From Clostridia bacterium (GTDB taxonomy: Bacteria; Bacillota; Clostridia; Oscillospirales; CAG-382), in NCBI GenBank assembly GCA_017561145.1, contig JAFZDO010000006.1:1-47608 (forward strand): a DNA stretch of 47,608 nucleotides, read 5' to 3'. A model generated the notes under the pieces. That model was not told the origin of the DNA. It did no database searches and saw only the letters and a program-made list of their open reading frames with translations. A program made the position numbers and the translations under genes. Positions within the stretch are counted from its first letter, which is position 1. Each line of letters starts with the position of its first letter. Positions 1 to 8,025 of the stretch are shown here, one piece after another.

Positions 1-262
1 GGTCGTTAAATATTATTCGCTGCACAGAAGCGTTTGGCTCAAGCTCAAGCTCGAGCACCTGAAAGGGAAACAAAATTATGCAATCGCCGACGGAAAGCTC
101 GTAACGGTGCTCGTTTACCGTACATACGCATTTTCCCTCGAGAGGTGTGATGCATTCGTAATTTTTGTGGAATTGCCTAAGCACTCCGCTTTGGCGTTGT
201 ATGAAGCTGTGGAACTCAAGTGAGAGATTGCCGGAGGTAAAACCGCCTTCTTTTTTTGTCAT
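1..262 (-). CDS. AraC-type transcriptional regulator, N-terminal cupin part (partial)
   Basis: The gene runs off the left edge; only about 87 N-terminal residues are visible. Reading leftward from the ATG at 262, the protein has a pattern typical of the small beta-barrel (cupin) sensor domain of AraC/XylS regulators: a His/Tyr-rich strand followed by 'YELSVGDCIILFP' and 'QVLELELEPNASVQRIIF'. That class usually binds a sugar or other small ligand through the cupin and DNA through a C-terminal helix-turn-helix, which is outside the window. A near-consensus promoter lies just upstream at 309-337. The gene is divergent from the metallophosphoesterase gene, so it may regulate that gene, but nothing in the sequence proves this. 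Confidence 0.6.
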   Translation of the reverse strand, partial: MTKKEGGFTSGNLSLEFHSFIQRQSGVLRQFHKNYECITPLEGKCVCTVNEHRYELSVGDCIILFPFQVLELELEPNASVQRIIFND

Positions 263-308
263 GGCATTACGCTTTCTCAAAAACCAAAAAGTCAACTTTT
301 TGCTATAA

Positions 309-337
309 TATATACACTATTCGACTTGCTTTGTCAA
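309..337 (-). promoter_or_regulatory. Promoter of the AraC-type gene
   Basis: On the minus strand a perfect -35 TTGACA (332-337) is followed after 17 bases by TATATA (309-314), giving a leader of about 40 bases before the ATG at 262. Confidence 0.55.
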
Positions 338-396
338 TATTGGTGTGCTAAACTTTCTAAAAATACGATGTTCCACATATTGCGGAGGTTTATTTT

Positions 397-3300
397 ATGA
401 AGAAAATTCTTGCAGTGCTTTTCTGCCTGCTGATTTGTGTTCAGTCCTTAGGGCTTGGCTCGATGTCTGCAATCGCGAATGAAGCGCAGGTGCTTTATAC
501 CGATTCCTTCGATTACGTCGATTTCGGCTCGTCCGAGCTTTACGACAAGTCCGGCGTTTGGGAAAAGGAATATGCAATGCCCAAGGATAATAACGATTTA
601 GGCTCGGTTGAAAGCAGCGCTCCGATGGCCAAAAACGGCGTTTTGAACTTTGCCGAGGGCGACGGAATTCGTTTTAATTGGCAAAAGCTAAGCGGATTTT
701 CAAGCTTTGACAAGTCCAAAACCTATACTGTAACGTTTGATTTCAAGGTACTCGATTTCGGTGATGACGCACCGCGCGGACAATACAGCACTTGGAACAG
801 AGAGCTGTATTTTGCGGTTGCGGGCTATTATAACCAGATCGAATGCAGAAGCGGAAACTATTCGGGACAGATAGGCATTCGCGCAGGTGACAAAACCGCC
901 GCGCTTCCCTTGGGCGGATGGACTAATGATAAATCGACCTATGTATTAAACAAGGTTTATAACTGTACTTTCGAATGGAAGCCCTCCGAAAAAACCGTGA
1001 TTTCCACGGTAGCGTGCGACGGCAAGGTGATCGCAAAGGGCTCGCGCACCGACGAGGTATATGCGACTGTCAACAAGCATACCCGTTTTCTCGTTTGGCG
1101 CTGTGAGGATGGCGCGATCGAGATCGACAACGTGACCTTCGGTGACGGAACTAACGAATACGTTCAGAAGTTTGACTTTGGCACCGAAGAGGATACCATG
1201 ACCGCCGGCGGTGTTTGGGGACTTGAGGAAGTTCGCAAGACCGACGCCAATGCGCCCGAATTCAAAAACGGCGCGGTTGTTTTAAAGGATAAGAGCTCGA
1301 TCAAGTTTAATTGGCAGAAGGTGAAGGGTGTAGGTGAATACGATAACACCAAAACCTACATTTTCGAATTTGATCTTAAGCTTACCGACAAGGGTGACGG
1401 AAGCAATTGGGGCGGCGAGGTTCACACGCGCGGAATCTATATTGCCTTCGGCGGCTGGTATAATCTGATCGAGATGCCGACGAATGAAAACAAAGTGAAG
1501 CTTGGCAACGGTGTCGAAGCCTTCAGCGATTCAAAATATCTTAACAAGAAAATGCGCGCATCGGTAATATGGCAAGGCACAACTGTAAGCATTAAGCTTT
1601 GCGATTCAAACGGCAAGGTTCTTATCGAGGGCGAAAGAACAAGCAACGCCTTTACCGATATGGCTGCCGAAAGGGCGGCGATGACGAATCTTGTGTTCCG
1701 TTGCGAGGACGGTGCTTTTGAGCTGGATAATTTCAAATTCAGCGTATTGACTGTCGAAGCGGACAGCACGACCGAGATAAAAATCGCGAAGGGTAAACAG
1801 GCGGTATATACCTCCGAGATCGATTACAGCGGAAACGGCAAGGTTATGCTCAAATACGGCGGCATCGAGCTGTTTTGTATCGAAAACAACACTCTTAAGG
1901 TCGCAGGCAAAACCGTTCTCGGCTCTTTCGGCAAGGGAAATTATAAGCTTGAATCGGTCATCAGCCCCGAACAGGAGATGCATACCGTCAAGGTCATCGG
2001 TCCCAACGGCGAGGTCGTAAGCCGCGGCTTCTATACTCTGCTCGGCGGCGACGCGATGAAGTACTTTGTTACCGGCACAAGCAAGGTCAAAAAGGCAGAC
2101 GTGAAATATGAAGCTGTCAGCCTCAACAAATATACCCTCAACAACAAAGAACCCGTATACAGCGGTGTGAACGCAAATATTTACAACGTGGTAACCTCGT
2201 TCAATGAAGCGCAAACCACCAGAAACCTCGCTTGGACTGCAAAAACGGTGTTTATCAGAGATAATGCCATGGCAGTCAAATACCGTAAGGTCGGCGATTC
2301 GGAATGGAAGACCGTTGATGCGGTTAAAGATGTCGAGCCTGTATATACGGCCGATGAGGATTATTTCAAGTGTGACATAGTTGGGCTTTCTCCCAACACC
2401 GAATATGAATATAAGATCGGCAAAAAGAACAGCGATAAGGACAGTGATTGGACAAAGGTCTTTAAATTCACGACCGCCGAAAATTCTATCGACGAATTCA
2501 CGTTTTTAGCGGTCGGCGATACGCAGGGCATTACGTGGAACGGCACCACCTCGAGCACGAAGGGCTATATGTACGCTATGGCGGCGATCCAAGAGGCGTT
2601 CGAGGAGGTCGAAAACCCCGCATTCCTTCTTCACACGGGCGACGTTGTTGAAAACGGCAATAACAAGAGCTATTGGAATATGTTCTTCAAGGCGCTTAAT
2701 AATTACGGCACCGAGACTCCGATGTTTGCCGCTATCGGCAACCACGATACCTGGGGCGCGCCGCTTTACTTCAATCACCACTTCAATCACCCCAATAACG
2801 GCGGTACTGCGGCACTCGATCAAAGCTATAAGAGCAATGTCACCGACGGAAATCTTTTGAGAATGTTCGAAAATTCCGACGAACTTATCTATTCCTACGA
2901 TTACGGCGACGCTCACTTTATAGTGCTCAACAGCGGCAGCTACTGTGGTCAGGACAGATACATTCTCGAGGCTCAGCGTCAATGGCTTATCAACGATCTC
3001 GAAGCAAACAAGGATGCAAAATGGACGATAATGCTCTTCCATCAGCCGGTATACCACCGTATGGGAGCAGATCAGGACAGACCTTGGCTTTACGACGTTA
3101 TCGAGGGATACGGCGTCGATCTTGTTATCCAGGGACATTCTCACCTTGTAACGCGTACCTACCCGATGAAGGACGGTAAGATAGTAACGAAAGCGGTCGA
3201 CGGAACAATCGAAAAGGGAACGGGTACGGTTTATACGACGATCGGCTCGACTGCGCTCAACCACGATGGCGCGAACGATGCGAAATACGAAGAAGAGATA

Positions 3301-3777
3301 AGCATTCTCGCAACGCCTACTCCCACTCAGCCCGCATATACTACTATAACCGTTAAGGACGACAGAATCGTCGTAACCACCAAGCAGGTGAACGGCTACG
3401 TTCTCGATAGCTTTACCATCGTCGATAAGGGCAATTCCGGCAATACGACGGGCGATCCTTCGGGAGACCAGAGCACCGAAACTCCGGATAACTCCGAAGA
3501 TGCTTCTGAAGATATTTCCGAAGATGTTTCCGAAGAAATTTCGGACGGCGTATCTGTCGATACCTCGACGGATGCTTCTGAAGCGGTTTCAAAGGAAGAT
3601 TCCGACGTAAGCGAAGACGAATCGAAGACCGATGTAAGCGAAAGCGCTTCCGAGGGCTCGAATTCCGACGAGGAAGAGGAATCGGGCAGTGCAACGGTTA
3701 TTATTACCGTTTCGGCGATTGCCGCGGTTATAGTCGCTGCGGTTGTGCTGATTCTGATAAAACGCAAAAAGAAATAA
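397..3777 (+). CDS. Surface-anchored multidomain metallophosphoesterase
   Basis: A predicted exported 1126-residue protein. It has a signal peptide (residues 1 to about 29), then two related modules of about 200 residues (roughly 32-250 and 255-450; both contain an 'IRFNWQK/IKFNWQK' strand and an 'F..WRCEDGA.E.DN..F' strand), probably carbohydrate- or surface-binding beta-sandwiches. A purple-acid-phosphatase-type fibronectin-III domain follows (about 590-695), then a calcineurin-like phosphoesterase domain (about 700-960) with all metal motifs visible: 'AVGDTQ', 'HTGDVVENG', 'IGNHDTW', 'FHQPVYH' and 'QGHSHL'. A Ser/Asp/Glu-rich linker (about 1010-1095) leads to a C-terminal membrane helix and 'KRKKK' tail, so the protein is held on the outer face of the membrane. 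The likely role is hydrolysis of extracellular phosphoesters; the substrate is unknown. GCGGAGG precedes the ATG. Confidence 0.85.
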   Translation: MKKILAVLFCLLICVQSLGLGSMSAIANEAQVLYTDSFDYVDFGSSELYDKSGVWEKEYAMPKDNNDLGSVESSAPMAKNGVLNFAEGDGIRFNWQKLSGFSSFDKSKTYTVTFDFKVLDFGDDAPRGQYSTWNRELYFAVAGYYNQIECRSGNYSGQIGIRAGDKTAALPLGGWTNDKSTYVLNKVYNCTFEWKPSEKTVISTVACDGKVIAKGSRTDEVYATVNKHTRFLVWRCEDGAIEIDNVTFGDGTNEYVQKFDFGTEEDTMTAGGVWGLEEVRKTDANAPEFKNGAVVLKDKSSIKFNWQKVKGVGEYDNTKTYIFEFDLKLTDKGDGSNWGGEVHTRGIYIAFGGWYNLIEMPTNENKVKLGNGVEAFSDSKYLNKKMRASVIWQGTTVSIKLCDSNGKVLIEGERTSNAFTDMAAERAAMTNLVFRCEDGAFELDNFKFSVLTVEADSTTEIKIAKGKQAVYTSEIDYSGNGKVMLKYGGIELFCIENNTLKVAGKTVLGSFGKGNYKLESVISPEQEMHTVKVIGPNGEVVSRGFYTLLGGDAMKYFVTGTSKVKKADVKYEAVSLNKYTLNNKEPVYSGVNANIYNVVTSFNEAQTTRNLAWTAKTVFIRDNAMAVKYRKVGDSEWKTVDAVKDVEPVYTADEDYFKCDIVGLSPNTEYEYKIGKKNSDKDSDWTKVFKFTTAENSIDEFTFLAVGDTQGITWNGTTSSTKGYMYAMAAIQEAFEEVENPAFLLHTGDVVENGNNKSYWNMFFKALNNYGTETPMFAAIGNHDTWGAPLYFNHHFNHPNNGGTAALDQSYKSNVTDGNLLRMFENSDELIYSYDYGDAHFIVLNSGSYCGQDRYILEAQRQWLINDLEANKDAKWTIMLFHQPVYHRMGADQDRPWLYDVIEGYGVDLVIQGHSHLVTRTYPMKDGKIVTKAVDGTIEKGTGTVYTTIGSTALNHDGANDAKYEEEISILATPTPTQPAYTTITVKDDRIVVTTKQVNGYVLDSFTIVDKGNSGNTTGDPSGDQSTETPDNSEDASEDISEDVSEEISDGVSVDTSTDASEAVSKEDSDVSEDESKTDVSESASEGSNSDEEEESGSATVIITVSAIAAVIVAAVVLILIKRKKK

Positions 3778-3792
3778 ACCAAAAAAGCAAAT

Positions 3793-3829
3793 AAAAAAGA
3801 GCTTCTCGTGATCGGGAAGCTCTTTTTTT
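3793..3829. terminator. Bidirectional intrinsic terminator
   Basis: Hairpin with a GAGCTTC/GAAGCTC stem flanked by A-run and T-run, placed between the convergent phosphoesterase and lipoprotein genes, so it can serve both strands. Confidence 0.8.
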
Positions 3830-3841
3830 ATAAACTGTTTT

Positions 3842-4654
3842 TTACGCTGCGGGAGCGAAAACCTCAACCTCGTTCATCCAAACGAAAGAGTTGCCGATGG
3901 GAAGAACGGTGATAACGAACTTGATGTAACGTGCGTTTACGGTTTCAGCCGCGCCTGCGGTGAGCGAGAAGGTGCTCCAGGTGTCGTCTGCAACGCCGGA
4001 GCCGGTAACGAGAACCATATCGGAAGACGCTGCGGAAGCAACGGATACGAATTCGCCGTCAGCGGAATCGGAAGCGAATACTTCAAGCGAGGTAGCATCG
4101 AAATCGTTGGGAATGCCGATGCCCCAGTTGCCGCCTGCGAGATAAACCGCGTAAGCGTTGGATTCCTTAGCTTCGCCAAGGTCAACGATAACTTCAACGG
4201 TGTTACCTACGGTCTTGTCGGGAGAATTCCAACCGGCAGATTCGGTCGTGCCGGGGTCTGCGGGGTTCTTAACGCCGTTGGTAAGGCGAACGCCGTCGTC
4301 GTCAAAGTTGTCGTTACGGTTGGGAGCGGTAGTGGTATAGGTCTTGTTGGTCGAGATAACTTCGCCGAGCTCGCCGATTTCAACCTTGGAGGATTCTTCG
4401 GGCTCGCTCGATTCTTCGGTGGATTCTTCAACGGATTCTTCGGTGGAAGCTTCGGAAGATGCTTCAGTGGATGCTTCGGTGGATGCTTCGGTGGATGCTT
4501 CGGTAGAAGCTTCGGTGGATTCTTCTACAGATTCGGTTGCTGCAACAGAGGATTCGGTTGCGGGGGTAGAGCTTGTTTCGGTTTCGTCGCCGCATGCAAC
4601 GAGCACGCAGGAAATTACGAGAACGAAAGCAAGCAAAACAGAAAGCTTTTTCAT
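3842..4654 (-). CDS. Repeat-linker lipoprotein with F5/8-type C-like domain
   Basis: A 270-residue predicted lipoprotein. The N-terminus is a signal peptide ending in the lipobox 'LVAC', so Cys21 would be lipidated. Residues about 27-95 are a low-complexity linker of 'EAST'-type repeats that turns into 'EESVEESTEESSEPEE'. The C-terminal 165 or so residues form a beta-rich module with the 'VIVDLGEAKESNAYAVY' and 'ARYIKFVITV...WMNEVEVF' strands of discoidin (F5/8 type C) domains, which usually bind carbohydrate or other surface polymers. No catalytic residues are apparent. It is paralogous to the lipoprotein at 10035-10799: same leader, same 'DETE.SSTP.TESSVAA' start, same promoter layout. The ligand is unknown. 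Confidence 0.75.
   Translation of the reverse strand: MKKLSVLLAFVLVISCVLVACGDETETSSTPATESSVAATESVEESTEASTEASTEASTEASTEASSEASTEESVEESTEESSEPEESSKVEIGELGEVISTNKTYTTTAPNRNDNFDDDGVRLTNGVKNPADPGTTESAGWNSPDKTVGNTVEVIVDLGEAKESNAYAVYLAGGNWGIGIPNDFDATSLEVFASDSADGEFVSVASAASSDMVLVTGSGVADDTWSTFSLTAGAAETVNARYIKFVITVLPIGNSFVWMNEVEVFAPAA
4442..4520. repeat. 12-bp tandem repeats in the lipoprotein linker
   Basis: Several near-identical GGTGGATGCTTC units encode the EAST linker. Units of 12 bases keep the frame, so copy number could vary between strains without breaking the gene. Confidence 0.7.
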
Positions 4655-4690
4655 TTCGATTTACTCCTTGATTTTTAAATGGTTTACGTT

Positions 4691-4719
4691 ATTATACACC
4701 CGTTGTTTTTATATGTCAA
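4691..4719 (-). promoter_or_regulatory. Consensus promoter of the 3842-4654 lipoprotein
   Basis: Minus strand TTGACA (4714-4719), 17-base spacer, TATAAT (4691-4696), followed by an AAGGAG ribosome site before the ATG at 4654. The layout matches the promoter of the paralogous lipoprotein at 10832-10860. Confidence 0.85.
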
Positions 4720-4734
4720 GGCAAAAAAGATACG

Positions 4735-6063
4735 TCAGTAACCGTACCTTTTGCGGTATGCAAGCATAAGGATAACGGTGATTATTGCCGCCAAAAGCTC
4801 GGCAACGATTATCGAGCCCCATATTCCGTCAACACCCCAGATCAGGGGCAACAGCAATACCGCGGCGGTCTGAAACACAAGCGTCCGCAAAAACGAAATG
4901 ATCGCCGAAACAGGCCCGTTGTTAAGTGCGGTGAAAAACGAAGAGCCGAAAACCGCGATCCCTGCGAAGAGAAACGAAAAGCTGTATATGCGGAAGGCAT
5001 TGACGGTAATATCGAGCAGCTTTTCGTCGTAGCTTACGTACATAAGCGAAAGCGGCTTTGCGAGAAGAAGCGAAAGTACAAGCATAGAAAACGAGCAGAT
5101 TCCGATGATAACAAGACTCTTTTTAAACACGTTTTTAAGCTCTTTTTTATTTTCCGCTCCGAGGTTGTAAGAAATAACGGGAGCACATCCGACGGAATAT
5201 CCGACGTAGGTGCTTATAAAGACGAATGCGACGTACATTATAACGCAATATGCCGCAATGCCGTCCTCGCCCGCCATGTCGTAAAGACGGTAGTTATAAA
5301 GCAAGCAAACGACCGACGACGAAACGTTGGTCATAAGCTCGCTCGAGCCGTTTGCACAGACCTTTACAAGCGAACGCCAATCGAATTTAGGCTTCACTAT
5401 TCTCAAAAGGCTCGAATTGGGGAAAATAAAATATATAAGCGGGATAGCCGCTCCGATCAGCTGGCTGATACCGGTTGCCCATGCGGCACCTTCGAGTCCG
5501 AAGGGGAACACCGCAACGAAAAGCCAGTCCAGAAGCATATTCGCGATTCCTGCGGCAACCGTCGACCAAAGCCCGAGCTTCGGCTTTTCGGCGGTAACGC
5601 AAAGCCCCTGAAAGACGAATTGAAGCATAAGCGCGGGCATAAAGATCAAAAACGCCCTGCCGTATTCAACACAGCCCTCGTGCATTTTTCCCGTCGCGCC
5701 GAGAAGGTAAGATATCTCTTCCAAAAACACCTCGCCTACCGCGGTGAATATTGCGCCGAGAACGATCGTCACGAATATGATCAGTGAAAAGGTTCGGTTT
5801 GCCTTTTCTCTGTCGCCCTCGCCGAGCGTTTTCGCAATAAGCGCACTGCCGCCCGTGCCAAACATAAATCCGAGCGAGCCGAGGATCATAAGAAAGGGAT
5901 AGATATAATTGATCGCCGCAAACGGAACCTTGCCGACGTAATTGGATACGAAAAATCCGTCCACGATGCCGTAGATCGAAATAAATACCATCATCGCGAT
6001 CGACGGAAGCGTGAACCGAAGCAGCTTTTTATATGTAAAATGGTCGTAAAGATGTATCTTCAT
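4735..6063 (-). CDS. MATE-family multidrug/cation antiporter
   Basis: A 442-residue polytopic membrane protein whose length and hydrophobic pattern (about 12 helices in two halves) fit the MATE exporters. Recognisable features include the N-terminal 'LLRFTLPSIAMMVFISIYGIVDGFFVSNYVG'-like first helix region (residues about 13-43) and 'GTGGSALIAKTLGEGDREKA' with the conserved acidic loop after helix 2. These proteins export drugs or metabolites in exchange for Na+ or H+. The start is supported by GGAG five bases upstream of the ATG and by a promoter at 6090-6118. It is divergent from the HAD hydrolase gene. The substrate cannot be told from sequence. Confidence 0.88.
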   Translation of the reverse strand: MKIHLYDHFTYKKLLRFTLPSIAMMVFISIYGIVDGFFVSNYVGKVPFAAINYIYPFLMILGSLGFMFGTGGSALIAKTLGEGDREKANRTFSLIIFVTIVLGAIFTAVGEVFLEEISYLLGATGKMHEGCVEYGRAFLIFMPALMLQFVFQGLCVTAEKPKLGLWSTVAAGIANMLLDWLFVAVFPFGLEGAAWATGISQLIGAAIPLIYFIFPNSSLLRIVKPKFDWRSLVKVCANGSSELMTNVSSSVVCLLYNYRLYDMAGEDGIAAYCVIMYVAFVFISTYVGYSVGCAPVISYNLGAENKKELKNVFKKSLVIIGICSFSMLVLSLLLAKPLSLMYVSYDEKLLDITVNAFRIYSFSFLFAGIAVFGSSFFTALNNGPVSAIISFLRTLVFQTAAVLLLPLIWGVDGIWGSIIVAELLAAIITVILMLAYRKRYGY

Positions 6064-6089
6064 AATTGCTCCACGTTGATGATAACGTC

Positions 6090-6118
6090 ATTTTACCATA
6101 AGACCGGTATATCTACAA
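6090..6118 (-). promoter_or_regulatory. Promoter of the MATE gene
   Basis: Minus strand TTGTAG, 17 bases, TAAAAT, about 27 bases before the ATG at 6063. Confidence 0.55.
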
Positions 6119-6144
6119 TAGCGAAAAAAACGAATTTGACGCCC

Positions 6145-6173
6145 TTTACATAGCCGATTTGGTATGTTATAAT
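6145..6173 (+). promoter_or_regulatory. Promoter of the HAD hydrolase gene
   Basis: TTTACA (6145-6150), 17 bases, TATAAT (6168-6173). A transcript would start near 6180, just ahead of the GGAGGTG ribosome site at 6181; this rules out any start codon upstream of 6195. Confidence 0.7.
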
Positions 6174-6194
6174 CGTTTTTGGAGGTGTATAAAA

Positions 6195-6818
6195 ATGATT
6201 TTGCCCTACACTACGGTTTTAATAGACATGTACGGCGTGATACTCGAGCAGAGCAAGGGCTGCTTGCTTAAATATTCGCTCGACACGTTCGGACAGGAAA
6301 AATATAACGCTATCGAAAAGAAGATACGTGAAGAACGGCTTTTTGACAAAGCCGGACTCGGGGAATTCAATCAGCACGATTTTTTGAAAATGCTTGGATT
6401 TGACGATCCCGAATACCATATGAAAAGGTATCTCGAAAATTATCTTACGCTTGATAAGGGATTTATACCCTTTGCGGAACGCATCAATGGAAAATACGAC
6501 CTCGTATTGCTTTCAAACGACGTTTCGGAATGGAGCGAATATACGGTAAAGCATTTCGGGATCGAAAAATACTTTTCGCACCGCACCGTCAGCGCCGACG
6601 TGAAATGCCGCAAGCCGGATTTTAAAATATATGATCGTACTCTCGAAAAAATAGGAAAAGCCCCCTCGGAGTGCATTTTTATCGACAACGACGTGAAGAA
6701 TCTCCTCGCCGCAGAGGAGGTCGGAATATCCGCAGTTTTGTTCAACCGCGACGGAGTGCATTTCGACGGTGCATCGGTCGAATCCTTTGAGGAGCTTTGC
6801 GAGCTGATAGGAGTTTAA
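6195..6818 (+). CDS. HAD-superfamily hydrolase (YihX-like)
   Basis: A 207-residue haloacid-dehalogenase-like hydrolase. Motif I is 'VLIDMYGVILE': the nucleophile Asp is present but the usual second Asp (DxD) is Tyr, as also happens in some HAD-IA sugar-phosphate phosphatase-like proteins. Motif II is 'LLSND', motif III Lys lies in 'KCRKPDFKIYDR', and motif IV is 'CIFIDNDVKN'. The helical cap is inserted between motifs I and II. The likely activity is on a small phosphorylated metabolite, but the altered motif I makes this less certain. The ATG at 6195 is chosen because GGAGGTG sits seven bases upstream and the promoter's start point lies between it and earlier codons. Confidence 0.8.
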   Translation: MILPYTTVLIDMYGVILEQSKGCLLKYSLDTFGQEKYNAIEKKIREERLFDKAGLGEFNQHDFLKMLGFDDPEYHMKRYLENYLTLDKGFIPFAERINGKYDLVLLSNDVSEWSEYTVKHFGIEKYFSHRTVSADVKCRKPDFKIYDRTLEKIGKAPSECIFIDNDVKNLLAAEEVGISAVLFNRDGVHFDGASVESFEELCELIGV

Positions 6819-6899
6819 AAAACAAGAAAAGATTGCCAAGTGCTTTGCCGAACGTATAGCAGTAAAAGCTTTTGCAAATCATATCGTCGGTGATCGTGT

Positions 6900-7292
6900 T
6901 TGACAAAAATCAAAAAGAATGTTATATTTTTTTCGTCGGGCGGAGTCGGATATGGCATAATCGAGCTTATCTGGCGCGGCAGAACACATTGGACGATGCT
7001 TGTTGCAGGCGGTGTATGCTTCGTTATTTTTTCGGTGATCTCCGAAAAATTCAAAAAGCGCACGCATATCTGCAAGGCTTCGCTTTGTGCGCTCGGCGTA
7101 ACGCTTGTCGAGCTTATCTTCGGAACGGTATTTAATCTTATCCTGAAGATGAACGTTTGGGATTACAGCGAAATGCCCTTTAACCTTTTTGGACAGATAT
7201 GCTTGCTTTACACCCTTTTCTGGGGAGTACTCGGCGCGGCTTGCCTGCCGCTTGCCGAGCTTATAAATCGTAAATTGGAGGAATGCGAATGA
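6900..7292 (+). CDS. Small membrane protein, putative ABC-transporter type IV (PF06541-like)
   Basis: A 130-residue membrane protein with four predicted helices. The signature 'GYGIIELIWRGRTHWTM' near the N-terminus is characteristic of the PF06541 family, widespread in Clostridia and annotated as putative ABC transporter type IV although its function is not established. The predicted start is a TTG at 6900 with only a weak ribosome site. Its stop overlaps the start of the response regulator gene in an ATGA (7289-7292), which points to translational coupling. Confidence 0.7.
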   Translation: MTKIKKNVIFFSSGGVGYGIIELIWRGRTHWTMLVAGGVCFVIFSVISEKFKKRTHICKASLCALGVTLVELIFGTVFNLILKMNVWDYSEMPFNLFGQICLLYTLFWGVLGAACLPLAELINRKLEECE

Positions 7293-7936
7293 AAACGGTT
7301 GCCGTTATCGATGACGACGTTTATATCGGAGATATGCTGGAAACGCTTTTAAAATGCGAGGGATACGGCGTTGTGCGCGCTTATTCGGGCACGGAGGCGT
7401 TGATGCTTCTTTCGCAGACCCGCCCGGATATTATATTGCTCGATCTTATGCTTCCCGGCCTTTCGGGCGAGGAGCTATTACCGAGTATCAAGAACATTCC
7501 CGTTATAGTCGTAAGCGCAAAGCTCGATATTGAAAACAAGGTAGAGCTTCTTATGGGCGGCGCGTGTGACTACGTGACAAAGCCCTTCGATCCGAAGGAG
7601 CTTCTTGCGCGTATCGCGGTGCAACTGCGTACCAACCTGCCTAACGGCGACACCGAAAACGAGCTTGCGCTTGATTTTGCCGCACGCGGCGTTACGGTGT
7701 GCGGAACTCAGGTGCATCTTACCCGTACCGAATACGCCATACTTAAAATACTTATGCAAAACCCCAACCGAGTCGTTTCGAAATCGCTCATTCTTGACAG
7801 GATAAGTCAGGATACACCCGATTGCACGGAAAATTCGTTGAAGGTACATATAAGCAACCTCCACAGAAAGCTCCGTGCCGCAGGCGGAAGAGATTATATC
7901 GAATCGGTCTGGGGGATCGGATTCCGCCTTCTTTAA
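7289..7936 (+). CDS. OmpR/PhoB-family response regulator
   Basis: A 215-residue two-component regulator. The receiver domain (1 to about 115) has the acidic pair in 'VIDDDVYIG', the phosphoacceptor Asp in 'IILLDLMLPGLSG', the Thr/Ser position in 'VIVVSAK' and the Lys in 'YVTKPF'. The C-terminal winged helix (about 125-215) includes 'LTRTEYAILKILMQNPNRVV' and ends with 'YIESVWGIGFRL', typical of OmpR/PhoB proteins. The ATG at 7289 is preferred over the one at 7283 because GGAGGA ends at 7282. The partner kinase is probably the one at 9105-9986, one gene downstream. Immediately after the stop is a direct-repeat array (7940-7981) of the kind this family binds. Confidence 0.9.
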   Translation: MKTVAVIDDDVYIGDMLETLLKCEGYGVVRAYSGTEALMLLSQTRPDIILLDLMLPGLSGEELLPSIKNIPVIVVSAKLDIENKVELLMGGACDYVTKPFDPKELLARIAVQLRTNLPNGDTENELALDFAARGVTVCGTQVHLTRTEYAILKILMQNPNRVVSKSLILDRISQDTPDCTENSLKVHISNLHRKLRAAGGRDYIESVWGIGFRLL

Positions 7937-7939
7937 AAT

Positions 7940-7996
7940 CTTTACCGAATCTTTACGTTTTTCTTAACGCTTTTCTTTACCGGTGCGTTTTATAAT
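7940..7996 (+). promoter_or_regulatory. Direct-repeat operator and -10 box upstream of the zinc-ribbon/kinase genes
   Basis: Four CTTTACC/CTTTACG/CTTAACG/CTTTACC units start at 7940, 7951, 7963 and 7975, a spacing of 11-12 bases, ending just before a TATAAT at 7991-7996. Tandem half-sites at about one helical turn are the usual target of OmpR/PhoB regulators; there is no good -35 box, as expected for an activator-dependent promoter. Confidence 0.6.
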
Positions 7997-8025
7997 AAAT
8001 GCATACGGGGGGGGTGAAGCGTTTT

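Noticed and set aside
300..315. TATAAT at 304-309 as the -10 box of the metallophosphoesterase gene
   Set aside because: No matching -35 box 16-18 bases upstream on the plus strand; the same bases fit better as part of the minus-strand promoter of the AraC-type gene. The plus-strand promoter was not identified.
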